From contig JAMWET010001941.1 in NCBI GenBank assembly GCA_024036415.1, forward strand, positions 7,501 to 71,500: 64,000 nucleotides of DNA, written 5' to 3'. The position numbers were made by a program, and so were the translations under genes. The DNA comes from Prochilodus magdalenae. Taxonomy: Eukaryota; Chordata; Actinopteri; Characiformes; Prochilodontidae. Of this stretch, positions 47,402 to 58,692 are shown piece by piece (the stretch's first letter is position 1; every line of letters starts with the position of its first letter). Below the pieces are notes generated by a model. The model made no database searches. It was not told where the DNA came from and was given only the letters and a program-made list of their open reading frames with translations.

Positions 47402-47573
47402 CTATATTCCTGAGATTACTTTTCATTGGTTACATGTTTAAAGGATCTGAAGAGCCTGGGAGGAAGACGAGGAGGCAGCCCAGCGGGACGCTCCGTACGA
47501 GACGCTGGTGAACCGGATGGAATTGGATAATTCGGCTCAGTAGGTTTGCCAGCTTTAAATCCGCTTGGGTTCT

Positions 47574-47780
47574 TCACGAGTTCAGCTGGCACAGCAGGGC
47601 GACGCCGCGGCGGATCCAGTGCTCGGGGGGAACGTCGGAGTTCAGAGTCATGGCGATGACGTAGTTGGTGGAGTGACCCGTGGTGGACAGCGTCCCTCGC
47701 CTCTCGCTGGTCTTGTAGACGGGAGCGATGTAGCACAGCCGCTGAGGGATGTCCTGCTTCCGCATGGGCTTCAGCCAGAT
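47574..47780 (-). CDS. dnah7: dnah7 last exon (C-terminus)
   Basis: 68 codons plus [71 protein letters not shown]. The acceptor is CCCCTCTGTAG. Confidence 0.96.
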   Translation of the reverse strand: MWLKPMRKQDIPQRLCYIAPVYKTSERRGTLSTTGHSTNYVIAMTLNSDVPPEHWIRRGVALLCQLNS

Positions 47781-50700
47781 CTACAGAGGGGAAAGAGGAC
47801 GGGGTATTAAACAGGTGACCCCACAGTGACCTACAGGCCTGTACTGATACACTTCAGTATCGCAGTGTCGTGTTTAGTGATGGTGTATTGATTCTCAGTA
47901 ACAGATATTGATTATTACTGATCAGCAGTATTATAGTAAGTTCGTGTTTAAGAGGCTACATTGTCGGTTCAGCTCTGAAACAACCTTCCTGCAGAGTCAC
48001 ATGGTGCAGCCGCACAATATACATGCAATACAATCTACACAGAGCCACCACCGGGCACAGGACCGGTACGGTACAGCGAGACCATGTAGCTCTGCACAAA
48101 GCAGGAAGTAGCAGCGTCATTCATGTGTCTATGTCGCCTGTCCGTTCAGATTGTGGGATTTGAGGAATCTGACGGGATCTTGTGGAAAGAAGCTGGACCT
48201 GGAGGCTATGGAGCCTTCTTCCAGACAGCGGGAGAGAGAACAGCTTGTGTGTGGGATCATCTGGAACGCTGGTGGCTTTTAGGACACAGCCTGTGACTGA
48301 GGGAGAAGAGAACCCAGGGTTGTTTTCAGCTGTCCACACTATGAAGGGTCTGGAGGAGGTGGTTGGAGGCAGTGCAATTCCCAAACCCGGCAGCGGTATG
48401 GATGCTCAGGGTGCTCCCTGGGTTGACTCTGTAGAAGGCAGTAAGGTTGGTGGACAGAAGGTGTCTTCTTCCAAATGGCGGAAAAGGGGACAGTTTGTGT
48501 GAGGGGTGTCTGTACACAGATCCAGCATGTGAGGTGGAGACCATGATGGAGGGAAGAGAGACCCCCATGATCTTTTCAGCTGTCCTCACTATTCAGTGAG
48601 GTTGCACTATTCAGTGCAGTTCCCAAACCAGGCAGCACTACTGGAAGCTCTCTGTGGAGGCTTTGTGGAGGGAGGTAAGGATGGTGGATGGAGGTTGAGC
48701 CATTCTTTACCTCCACAGGGAGCTGTGAAGCTTGTGTTCACGTTCAGCTTGGTGCTTGGGATGATCTCCACAGGGGAGCTGCATACGAGGTGAACTGCAC
48801 GTACAGGCCACTGCAGGTGTGGTCACCGTGCCTGTTCGTTTGAACTATGGAAAAAAGAGATCTAGGTTTCTAACGGCGACAGGAAGGGCCGACTGATGAA
48901 CTGAGCACATGGACCCGGTCCCTTACTGTAATTACCACAGTCAAGTCCCTGTGCTCCAGCGAGGGGGATGAATATTTAAAGGGCAGCGCAGCTCGAGGAA
49001 ACACTACGCCTGCGTTTCTAAACCTCTCGCGGTGTTAAACCGTGTAACCGGTGCTGAATTAGGTGAACAGGTGTGATGCACCTAACACAGGAGATTCTCT
49101 ATGATTAATTATCTAGAATTTTGACCAAACTGGGTAGAACCGATGTTCTCAAGCAGTGGCAGAGTTTCCTCTGGCTTCTGGTTCAAGGTTGCCTCGTGTC
49201 CTTGTCTTACAGGTAGTCTCAACTCATCCAGGAACACGAGTCCTTAGGGGTTACAAAGCGGCGAGCGTGTTGGGACTGTTGTCTGTATTAGCATGGCGGA
49301 TTGATAGTCCGGGCTCGTGTGGTTTTAACAGATGTGCGGGCCTAGGAGTTCGTGCACAGTTCCGTCTGAAAGCCAATCAGCGGAATGGAATAATGAGGCT
49401 AGAAATTTGCATTTCAAAAGTTTTTATGTTTCTGGAAAAGTTCTGCTCTCGTCAAACACCAAAAAAAAGATTCCGGTATTAAGTTGCCCTGGAATGTCTG
49501 AATATTAAATAGCGGCTCATGCATAATTCATAGTATGTGTGCATGCACTGTGTGCGACGTGGAGAAGGAGGGAGGAAAAAACAGATACAATCGGAAAACT
49601 GTATCCAGTATGTTTGTCTCCCGGCACCTCAAAAACGTGCCAAAAGAGATTTGGCCGAAGAAGTCTAGTGTGGATACAGCACGGGCGTGATGCACTATTC
49701 ATACGCTCGGCTGTGTGAAGATGTAATTAGAAAGCGCTCCGAACGCCGGCTGGAATGAAAGAGAAAGCAAACTGCATCCGTGCGAGATTCCTGCAGTTTT
49801 CTCTTCACGGAAGCCTCCAGATAAAACCGGGGAACACAAAAGGCCTACGTGAGCGAGCGCTCTCCTGGGTCACGCCAGTCGTAATTAATCATTCGGCTGC
49901 TTGTTGTTGCCGCGGTTGTCTTCGGGGTTTTTTCGGCATTGTGCGGAGATGAAAAGCCCCTGCCTCCCTGGAGCCGAGCGGCGGAATGTGGAGTCAGCTC
50001 AGACCCTCCGCCGAGAAACCGTGACCGCCTCCCTCACGCGTTTGGCCGTTCAGTCGACAATGAGCTCCGGTCTCTGAAGACGTGAAACAAAAAAGGAAAA
50101 GCGGGAAAGAAAGACAGACCTAGAGCTGGAGGAGAGCGAGCGATAGCATGGACGGCTCTCGAAGGTGGTCAAGGAGGAGCTCTTCTAAAGAACAGACCAG
50201 ACGAAACCTTCGGAATCCGCGACGGCTCTCCGGAACCCTTGGCAGGCTCTTGGAGGCCTGTTGAGCCCAACCAGACTCAGAGTGGTGTAGCAGTGTAGCA
50301 CAGTCTGAAGGAACCGACGGTGATGATCACGGTGGGCTTCATGTCACGGTGAAACCCTCACGTCCGCTGTGACGAGCTTCTAGCAGCAGTGATGGGTTGG
50401 TACTCCGGTAGTCCATCGGTCTGACTGATTCATTCTGCCTGCAGGTTAGGTCTGCTGCTCAGGCTACTCAACAGTCTACGAGCGGCAGATCTAAAGTGAT
50501 GTGCACGTGTGGGGTACCACATGGTGTAGGTTCCGATCCTGACAGTCCGGTAGAACAAACTGGTAAAACCACCTTCACAAGGTAGACTGGTTTCAGAGTG
50601 GTCAGTTTTTATTGGTTTAGCCCTCTGTGCGCACAGTGTGAGGGCGTGCTGAGCTGGCCGGTAGTGTGAGGGCGTGCCGAGGTGGCCGGCAGTGTGAGGG

Positions 50701-53700
50701 CGTGCCGAGCTGGCCGGCAGTGTGAGGGCGTGCCAGGTGGGCGGCAGTGTGAGGGCGTGCCGAGCTGGCCGGCAGTGTGAGGGCGTGCCGAGGTGGCCGG
50801 CAGTGTGAGGGCGTGCCGAGGTGGCCGGCAGTGTGAGGGCGTGCCGAGCTGGCCGGCAGTGTGAGGGCGTGCCGAGGTGGCCGGCAGTGTGAGGGCGTGC
50901 CGAGTTGGCCGGCAGTGTGAGGGCGTGCCGAGGTGGCCGGCAGTGTGAGGGCGTGCCGAGTTGGCCGGCAGTGTGAGGGCGTGCCAGGTGGCCGGCAGTG
51001 TGAGGGCGTGCCGAGCTGGCCGGCAGTGTGAGGGCGTGCCAGGTGGCCGGCAGGGTCAGGGCGTGCCGAGGTGGCCGGGAGTGTGAGGGGGTGCCGAGGT
51101 GGCCGGCAGTGTGAGGGCGTGCCAGGTGGCCGCAGTGTGAGGGCGTGCCAGAGGGTGGCCGGCAGTGTGAGGGCGTGCCGAGTTGGCCGGCAGTGTGAGG
51201 GCGTGCCAGGTGGCCGGCAGTGTGAGGGCGTGCCGAGCTGGCCGGCAGTGTGAGGGCGTGCCAGGTGGCCGGCAGTGTGAGGGCGTGCCGAGGTGGCCGG
51301 TAGTGTGAGGGTGTGCCGAGGTGGCCCGCAGTGTGAGGGTGTGCCGAGGTGGCCCGCAGTGTGAGGGCGTGCCGAGGTGGCCCGCAGTGTGAGGGCGTGC
51401 CGAGCTGGCCGGTAGTGTGAGGGCGTGCCGAGGTGGCCGGCAGTGTGAGGGCGTGCCGAGGTGGCCGGCAGTGTGAGGGCGTGCCGAGTTGGCCGGCAGT
51501 GTGAGGGCGTGCCAGGTGGCCGGCAGTGTGAGGGCGTGCCGAGCTGGCCGGCAGTGTGAGGGCGTGCCAGGTGGCCGGCAGTGTGAGGGCGTGCCGAGGT
51601 GGCCGGTAGTGTGAGGGTGTGCCGAGGTGGCCGGCAGTGTGAGGGCGTGCCAGGTGGCCGGCAGTGTGAGAGAGGAGGCTGCCGAGGTGGCCGCAGTGGT
51701 GAGGGCGTGCCGAGTTGGCCGGCAGTGTGAGGGCGTGCCAGGTGGCCGGCAGTGTGAGGGCGTGCCGAGGTGGCCGGCAGTGTGAGGGCGTGCCAGGTGG
51801 CCGGCAGTGTGTTGGGGTGCCGAGGTGGCCGGGAGTGTGAGGGTGTGCCGAGGTGGCCCGCAGTGTGAGGGTGTGCCGAGGTGGCCCGCAGTGTGAGGGT
51901 GTGCCGAGGTGGCCCGCAGTGTGAGGGCGTGCCGAGGTGGCCCGCAGTGTGAGGGCGTGCCGAGCTGGCCGGTAGTGTGAGGGCGTGCCGAGCTGGCCGG
52001 TAGTGTGAGGGCGTGCCGAGGTGGCCGGCAGTGTGAGGGCGTGCCGAGGTGGCCGGCAGTGTGAGGGCGTGCCGAGGTGGCCGGCAGTGTGAGGGCGTGC
52101 CGAGGTGGCCGGCAGTGTGAGGGCGTGCCGAGGTGGCCGGCAGTGTGAGGGCGTGCCGAGGTGGCCGGCAGTGTGAGGGCGTGCCGAGGTGGCCGGCAGT
52201 GTGAGGGCGTGCCGAGGTGGCCGGCAGTGTGAGGGCGTGCCGAGGTGGCCGGCAGTGTGAGGGCGTGCCGAGGTGGCCGGCAGTGTGAGGGCGTGCCGAG
52301 CTGGCCGGCAGTGTGAGGGCGTGCCGAGCTGGCCGGCAGTGTGAGGGCGTGCCGAGCTGGCCGGCAGTGTGAGGGCGTGCCGAGGTGGCCGGCAGTGTGA
52401 GGGCGTGCCGAGCTGGCCGGCAGTGTGAGGGCGTGCCGAGGTGGCCGGCAGTGTGAGGGCGTGCCGAGGTGGCCGGCAGTGTGAGGGCGTGCCGAGGTGG
52501 CCCGCAGTGTGAGGGCGTGCCGAGCTGGCCGGTAGTGTGAGAGTGAGCCGAGCTGGCCGGCAGTGTGAGGGCGTGCCGAGCTGGCCGGCAGTGTGAGGGC
52601 GTGCCGAGGTGGCCGGTAGTGCGAGGGCGTGCCGAGCTGGCCGGTAGTGCGAGGGCGTGCCGAGGTGGCCGGCAGTGCGAGGGCGTGCCGAGCTGACCGG
52701 CAGTGTGTGGGCGTGCCGAGCTGGCAGGCAGTGTGAGGGCGTGCCGAGCTGGCCGGCAGTGTGAGGGCGTGCCGAGCTGGCCGGTAGTGCGAGGGCGTGC
52801 CGAGCTGGCCGGCAGTGCGAGGGCGTGCCGAGCTGGCCGGCAGTGCGAGGGTGTGCCGAGCTGACCGGCAGTGTGAGGGCGTGCCGAGCTGGTCGGCAGT
52901 GTAGGCGGGAAATAAGAATGGTGTTACGAGATGATGTCACTTTGCTCAGACATGCGTATTATGAATGATTGATCTTGGTAACGCTGAAGTGCCATCCAGC
53001 CCTGGCGCTGGTGACCGTGTGCTCCTCAGTGCTGAGTGGTGTGCCCGCTGGTCCAGGTTGTGTAGTGTATCTGATGGTGTTTATGCAGCAGTATGTCGTC
53101 TGTAGGAACAGGGCATTACCGCAGGCATGGTGTCGTGGAGGACCTTCGGATAAGACTCTGCAAGGAGCTTCGTCTTCCGGTCCCACCGAGCGCCGTCCAG
53201 GAACAACCCGCGCACATAGACACCTGGGAAAGACACACGGTGGGTCACCAAACTCCCAAACTCCCATCAGAGTAGACCACCCAAACAACCAGCAACAAAG
53301 TCCCCGCCAACACTCGTACACCCCCCACCCCCCCGACACACACAGACACAGAGACACATAGACACACACTCATACACACAAACACACACACACCCCCACA
53401 CAGACACACAGAGAGACACACCCACACATATACACACACTCACACTCTCACACACGGTGTCTGAGTACAGGCGGGCGTGTCTGACGGGGACCCCCTCCGG
53501 AGAGAGGTTCATCATGCGCTGATGAAAGAGCGGTGGGGGTCTGATGTAAAAGAGCGGTGGAATGTTGACTGTGATTGATCGCCCGTGGGCACGGCGAGGG
53601 GTTAATGGATCCTCTCTCCTTCTCTGTCCCTCGCTCCATTCTGTTATTTTTCATTTCTGCTTTATCCTCCCTTCATTCCTCTTTTATTCGCTCTTTCTTT

Positions 53701-53770
53701 CCCTCGTTTCTTTTCTTTTCCTCCTTCAGGTCTCCAAATCCTCGCTTCCCTTCAGGCTTCCACCCCTCTT

Positions 53771-53868
<98 letters not shown>

Positions 53869-53885
53869 TCTGTCTCTCTCTCTCT

Positions 53886-53932
<47 letters not shown>

Positions 53933-53958
53933 TCTTTCTTTCTCTCTCTTTCCTTCTC

Positions 53959-54005
<47 letters not shown>

Positions 54006-54088
54006 ACTCTCTCTCCCTAACTCTCTCTCGCCCTCCCTCTCTCCTTCCCTCCCTCTCTCCCTCCCTTCCTCCCTCTCTCTCTCTCTCC

Positions 54089-54130
<42 letters not shown>

Positions 54131-54217
54131 CTCTCTCTCTCTCCCTCCCTCCGTCTCTCTCTGTCTCTCTCTCTCTCTCTTTCTCTCCTCTCTCTGTCTC
54201 TCTTTCTCTCCTCTCTC

Positions 54218-54259
<42 letters not shown>

Positions 54260-57200
54260 ACTCTCTCTCTGTCTCTCTCTTTCTTTCTCTCTCTTTCCTT
54301 CTCTTCTCTCTCTCTCTCTCTGTCTCTCTCTCTCTCTCTCCCCCCCTCTCTCTCCCTCTCTCCCTCTCTCTCCCCCTCTCTCTCTCTCTCTCTCTCTCAC
54401 CCACCGTCCTCAGGAGGCTGCTTGTACTCCTTGTCGTCCATGACCTCGAAGTCGAAGCCCAGCAGGTCGATGGGGATGGTGTGTTTGCGAGCGTAGTTCT
54501 GCTGGCTTCCTGTCAGGAAGGCCTGCGTGAAGAAGAAGCCCGACATCCAGAAGACGGCGGGAGTGCCGTTATCGTACCAGCCCTGGAGGAGAGAGCAGCA
54601 GCGGGTGAATGCTAAACGCTCCACTGCTCGAACACCCTCAGTACAGTGGGAGCTGAGGAGTGGCCATTACCCAGTGTAGCCAGAGCTGCCACAGTCTCAG
54701 CACCTGAGCTACACGACTCCACCTGTCTTTAATGGCTCAGTGGTGGAGATGGGAACCAGGGGTCACCGTGTCTACACCACACAGGTAAACCACCAGCGAA
54801 CCTACACCACCCACGTAGCACCTGCGCTGTGGGGGTCCTGTGGGGGTCCTGACCACTGAAGAACAGGGTAATGCAGTACACAGAGAAACAGATGGACTAC
54901 AGTCTGGAACTATATAATGTGTATATATATTTGTGTGTGTGTCGTGGTCGAAAGTGTTGGCACCCCTGAAAGTAAGTCTCCCAGGAAGTTATTGTAAATA
55001 GTTTTTGTTATACACGTTTATTTCCTGTGCTGTATTGGAGCAAAAAAAAAATTATATAATTTCATACAAAACTCCAAAAATGGGCCAGACAAAATTATTG
55101 GCACCCCCAACTTAATTGGTTGCACACCCTTTTGGAAAAATAACTGAAATCGGTCGCCTCCTATAACCACCACCAAGCTTCTCACACCTCTCACCTGGAA
55201 TTTTAGACCACCCTTCTTTCACAAACTGCTCCAGGTCTCCCATATTTGCAGGGTGCCTTCTCCCAACAGCAGTTTAAGATCTCTCCATAGGTGTTCGGTG
55301 GGATTCAGATCCGGACTCATTGCTGGCCACGTCAGAACTCTCCAGCGCTTTGTTTCCATCCATGCCTGGGGCTTTCTGAGGTATGATTGGGGTCACTGCC
55401 CTGCTGGAAGACCCCTGACCTAGCTTTCTGTCACTGGGCCCTACACTGCGACCCAGAATCCTTTGGTAATCTTTAGATTTCATGATGCCCTGCACACAGT
55501 CAGGGCACCCAGGGCCAGAGGCAGCTTAACAACCCCACAACAAGAACCTCCACCCTATCTGACTGTAGGTGCTGTGTTCTTTTCTTTGTGGGCCTCGTCC
55601 TGTTTTCGGTAAACAGTAGAAGGATGTGCTTCACCAGACAGCTCTATCTCGGTCTTATTTGTTAGTTAGTTTCTGTATGTCTGTGTGTCAGCAGTGGGTC
55701 CTCCTGGGTCGCCTGCCATAGCGTTTCATTTAACTCAGATGTGGACGGATGGTTCGCGCTGACACTGATGCACCCTGAGCCTGCAGGACAGCTGAATTTC
55801 TTTGGAACTTGATTGGGGCTGCCCAACAAAGGAATGTCAGGATCTCTGGAGATGGACTTCAGCTTCTCTCGTGTTTGTCTGGTTTCAGGTGTGATTTGTA
55901 TGTTGCCCACAACAGGTACATGCCACAGGTGAGTTTGAACGAGCATCAGGTACTTGAAACAAAGCTATTTACCCACAATTTAAAAAAGGTGTTTTTATTT
56001 TTTGGAGTTTTGTGTGAAATTGTCAAATTGTGTTGTTCCAAGACACACAAAGGAAATAAAGATGTGTAGAACAAAACATGAGTAACGGCAGTAACGTTCT
56101 GGGAGGAATACTTCAGGGGTGCCAACACTTTTGGCCATGACTGTATATATACACACAAAGCACTCTAGTGTGTATTAGAACTCTGTGTATCAGTATGGGT
56201 CAGTCCCAGATTAGGACCTCTCTCAGCCAGTCAGTATTAATCAGAATCCAGTCCGTGTTTCACACCTGTGTACAATAAGCACAGTCTGTGGTCCAGCTCG
56301 GCGCTGAAGCGGCCGTGCCGACAGATCTGCCCGTGAATGTGCGTAAGCCACTCGGAGTTATGTGCTAATCCTGACGCTAAAATAAACATCAAGAGGCTTA
56401 CCCACAGGGCTTACTACACGGGCCCGCGCCGGAGGGCACCGCACACTGCAGAGCGTTGGGTCAGATGGGGTGCATGTGATTTCCTTGTGCTTCTTACTGT
56501 ACGCTGGAATTCTTTGGACCAGCTGGCTGTACTGTGTCGTGTTAATGCGCTGCTGAACCCGACGCGGGAACGCTGCTGCACTCATTTACACACTGGCGAT
56601 TAAGCAATTTCCTCTCCGCCTATTAAGACACCAAATCGTATGGAAAACAAGCTGGCCACGTGCCAGGTTTCTACAGCCCTTATTACATCATATACAGCCA
56701 TAATTTGGGTGATTAATAAACGGTTCATATAAGTAATAAGGGCCGCTAATTGATCCTTCAGAAAGGTGATTATTAAAACGACAGCTGTAGTGTTCTGGAA
56801 AGTCAGTCTCCTCTGCTGGGAAAGCTGCTGGAGCAGGAATACCCGTCAACCTGCACCAACCGTGTTCCCTCAGGAATCCGGATTAGCCAGTATGAGCCAG
56901 TATGCCCAGGGTGAAGGGACAAATGGGTAATATGGTAAACTCAGAAAACCAATAGAACAGGTTTTGGTTTTGTATCCTCTAAATCCTGTATCAATAATGA
57001 TAACTAATACGTTTATAAACTGTCATAAGGCATACATAATATCTTATAACACTGGAAATGAGCTTGCATAATTACCTACGACTAGTTACAATTACACATA
57101 TCACACTTTATATAAACCAGAGTACATAACTTCATAATGCCAGGTTTAATAATGCACTATAACATCAGCTCATAAGCGCATTATAAGCATGAATCAGCTA

Positions 57201-58692
57201 GAGCTTTACGCAAGCTCTGCCTATTCGAGTCTTGATAAAGCTGAGAAACATATTCACGCTGTATGTTCCGTGTGACCAGTTAGACAATCTCACATCACTT
57301 AGATCCTGTAAAGACCTCTTATAATGCTCTATAAGCTCTATAAGCTATAATGTACTGTACTGAAATGTATTAAACATTATTTTAAATTGTGAATTAAAGC
57401 CTGTTATGACAAAGCTCTATAAGGTGCTGCATAACATGATGAACTACAGCGTTAGCGGCTACAGGGTTCTTACAGGCAGATGTTATAAGGTGTTATGATA
57501 CCTGACATTATAAAGCTGTATACTCCTGCATTATTATTATTTACCAGTATTATGCATGTCATTATAACTACCTCAGAGACATTATACAAGCCTATGTCAG
57601 GTATTATAAGAAGCTGCGTATGCTATATAAGGCCTCAGTCTTAATAGGAGTACAGGCTTCATGGGAATACAGGCTTCATAGGAGAATACACTTCATGGGA
57701 ATACAGGCTCCATAGGAGAACAGGCTTCATAGGAAGTGTTCCTAAATCTTCCCAACACTGCGGTGTTTGGGTGTGTTTCCTAAAGAGGACGTGGACATGA
57801 AGCCTGGCCGGCCATCCTACGGGCCGAAGCGCTCCGGTGGTTCCAGAGCCTGGTTCCTAATGATGAGGTGGCCGATCAGCAGGTAACACCTTTAATTACA
57901 AAATCCAGGAACCGGAAGCTCGCCTACACGTCTGGTTTGGAAGACCTTTAGGATACTGGGTCATCCTGATCTACACATGGAAAGGAGCTGGGGATGTTTA
58001 TGCTAGCAATGGATGTCAAAGGTTCCGTTTCTTAGCTACGGTTCAGAGCAGCTCTTTTACCCTGGGATGTAACCCCACCAGCCCGTCTTTGGGGGGTCGA
58101 TCAACATTGTTGTTAACCAACACAGCTTTCCTCACAGACCCCCGCGGCACTCACACGAGGCTGCGCTCCATCTACCAGGCCTGCTAGCCTGGCTTAGCAG
58201 GTGGAACGGGGGTAACGGTGCAGTGCATACCCAGGCCAACCAGCGCCTCACAGAGGTGGTCTAATGAAAGGTATGAGGGGCATTAAACACAAGCCCCCCG
58301 GAGTGGCCTCACTGCCGTTCTGGGGGGTTTAATTAGGTGGGATGGGTTCCTTGGTTGAGGTGACAGTAAATCTGAACCACAGCGTCTACACTGAGCTGCT
58401 GGGCGACCAGGTTTCCCCTACAGCTCATCCCCTTACCGAGACCAGAACACTCTTATCCCGGTATTCCAGGATGACAGTACTGGCGTTCCCAGAGCTCCAG
58501 ATGTGACTGATTGGCATGAGGAACATTCACACAGCTTACCTGCAAAAACGCGAGCCTCTCCAAGAAGTCAGTGACGTATCCTCCCAGCGGCTTGAGGCTG
58601 GGATAAGACTTCTTCATCCACATCCCGGGAATACGGCCTTTCAGGATGCTCGTCACCACTTCTTCCAACTCGGCAGACATCACCACCAGACC
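47574..58692 (-). CDS. dnah7: dnah7 (axonemal dynein heavy chain 7), 3' end, last 4 exons
   Basis: C-terminal 213 residues of an inner-arm axonemal dynein heavy chain, the ATPase motor of motile cilia and sperm flagella. Exons 58692-58540, 54582-54405, 53223-53120 and 47780-47574 join in frame (642 nt including stop) with GT-AG junctions. Recognisable blocks: [92 protein letters not shown], then [20 protein letters not shown], ending ALLCQLNS. This is the dynein C-terminal domain. DNAH7 rather than DNAH3 or DNAH12 is chosen from the match and the SLC39A10 neighbour. The motor, stalk and tail lie beyond the window. I found no earlier exon between 58693 and 64000. Confidence 0.93.
47787..48149. 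other. dnah7 intron, nothing recognised
   Basis: Unique AT-moderate sequence after the last dnah7 exon boundary. Confidence 0.5.
48150..48800 (-). mobile_element. LINE reverse transcriptase 3' fragment, tandemly duplicated remnant
   Basis: On the minus strand it reads WFGNCT, then [15 protein letters not shown] (around 48540-48590), a [16 protein letters not shown] block, then a second AGFGNCTAS...[12 protein letters not shown] block (48170-48380). This order is the C-terminal tail of fish LINE reverse transcriptases, present twice and broken by stops and shifts. Confidence 0.75.
48801..50631. other. dnah7 intron, nothing firmly recognised
   Basis: Largely repeat-free. The stretch 49480-50000 has balanced composition and could include conserved noncoding DNA, but there is no direct sign of function. 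Confidence 0.4.
50632..52904. repeat. CpG-rich minisatellite, 28-bp unit, about 80 copies (2.3 kb)
   Basis: Unit GTGAGGGCGTGCCGAGGTGG followed by CCGGCAGT, with GAGCTGG, GAGTTGG and shorter CCAGGTGG variants. Most units hold three CpGs. On the minus strand one frame stays open for 836 codons (repeating [24 protein letters not shown] phrases) because the unit lacks stops in all three frames. Situated in the dnah7 intron before the last exon. Confidence 0.97.
53120..53223 (-). CDS. dnah7: dnah7 penultimate exon
   Basis: 104 nt completing the split Gly codon and reading [34 protein letters not shown], phase 0 at its end. The acceptor is GTCTTTCCCAG and the donor GCG|GTAATG. No long open frame follows this reading on the minus strand; it was found by looking for the block expected between the flanking exons. 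Confidence 0.92.
53335..53455. repeat. (CA)n-rich microsatellite
   Basis: Interrupted CACA/GACACA runs over about 120 bp, in the dnah7 intron upstream of the penultimate exon. Confidence 0.9.
53765..54398. repeat. (CT)n microsatellite, about 630 bp
   Basis: Nearly uninterrupted CT dinucleotides with G, CCC and TTT interruptions. In the dnah7 transcript it is a (GA)n purine tract that starts within 10 nt of the splice donor at 54404. Confidence 0.98.
54405..54582 (-). CDS. dnah7: dnah7 exon, third from the end
   Basis: 178 nt reading [40 protein letters not shown] and [19 protein letters not shown], then one base of a split Gly codon. The acceptor is CTCTCCTCCAG. The donor G|GTGGGTGAG runs straight into a 0.6 kb GA-repeat (minus-strand sense). 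Confidence 0.95.
54616..54920. mobile_element. Interspersed repeat carrying the empty-site copy
   Basis: Contains TGTGGGGGTCCTGACCACTG, AAGAACAGGGTAATGCAGTA and CAGAGAAACAGATGGACTAC, matching the repeat interrupted at 37531. It is in the dnah7 intron. Confidence 0.6.
54935..56146. mobile_element. Noncoding Tc1-like transposon with terminal inverted repeats, 1.2 kb
   Basis: GTCGTGGTCGAAAGTGTTGG then CACCCCTGAA at the left is inverted at the right as TTCAGGGGTGCCAACACTTT, TGGCCATGAC, with TATA on each side. The interior has phrases of a widespread fish family (for example GATCCGGACTCATTGCTGGC), with no intact transposase frame. Confidence 0.75.
56147..58539. other. dnah7 intron; candidate conserved patch and old repeats
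   Basis: 56330-56790 is complex, repeat-free and contains TTAATAAA, GCTAATTGATC and GATTATTAAAA motifs, suggestive of a conserved noncoding element. 57000-57650 is rich in TTATAA/CATAA words, probably an old AT-rich repeat. 57650-57735 has four or five loose copies of AATACAGGCTTCATAGG. Confidence 0.35.
58540..58692 (-). CDS. dnah7: dnah7 exon, fourth from the end
   Basis: 51 codons, phase 0 at both ends, reading [20 protein letters not shown] then [20 protein letters not shown] and [11 protein letters not shown]. On the minus strand the acceptor is CCCTGCTGCAG and the donor CAG|GTAAGC. Confidence 0.95.

Noticed and set aside
50430..52940. 836-codon minus-strand frame as a novel His/Pro-rich protein
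   Set aside because: It is a stop-free 28-bp minisatellite read through all three frames, inside a dnah7 intron.
53575..54615. 346-codon Ser/Leu-rich frame
   Set aside because: It is the (CT)n microsatellite with antisense dnah7 exon at its end.
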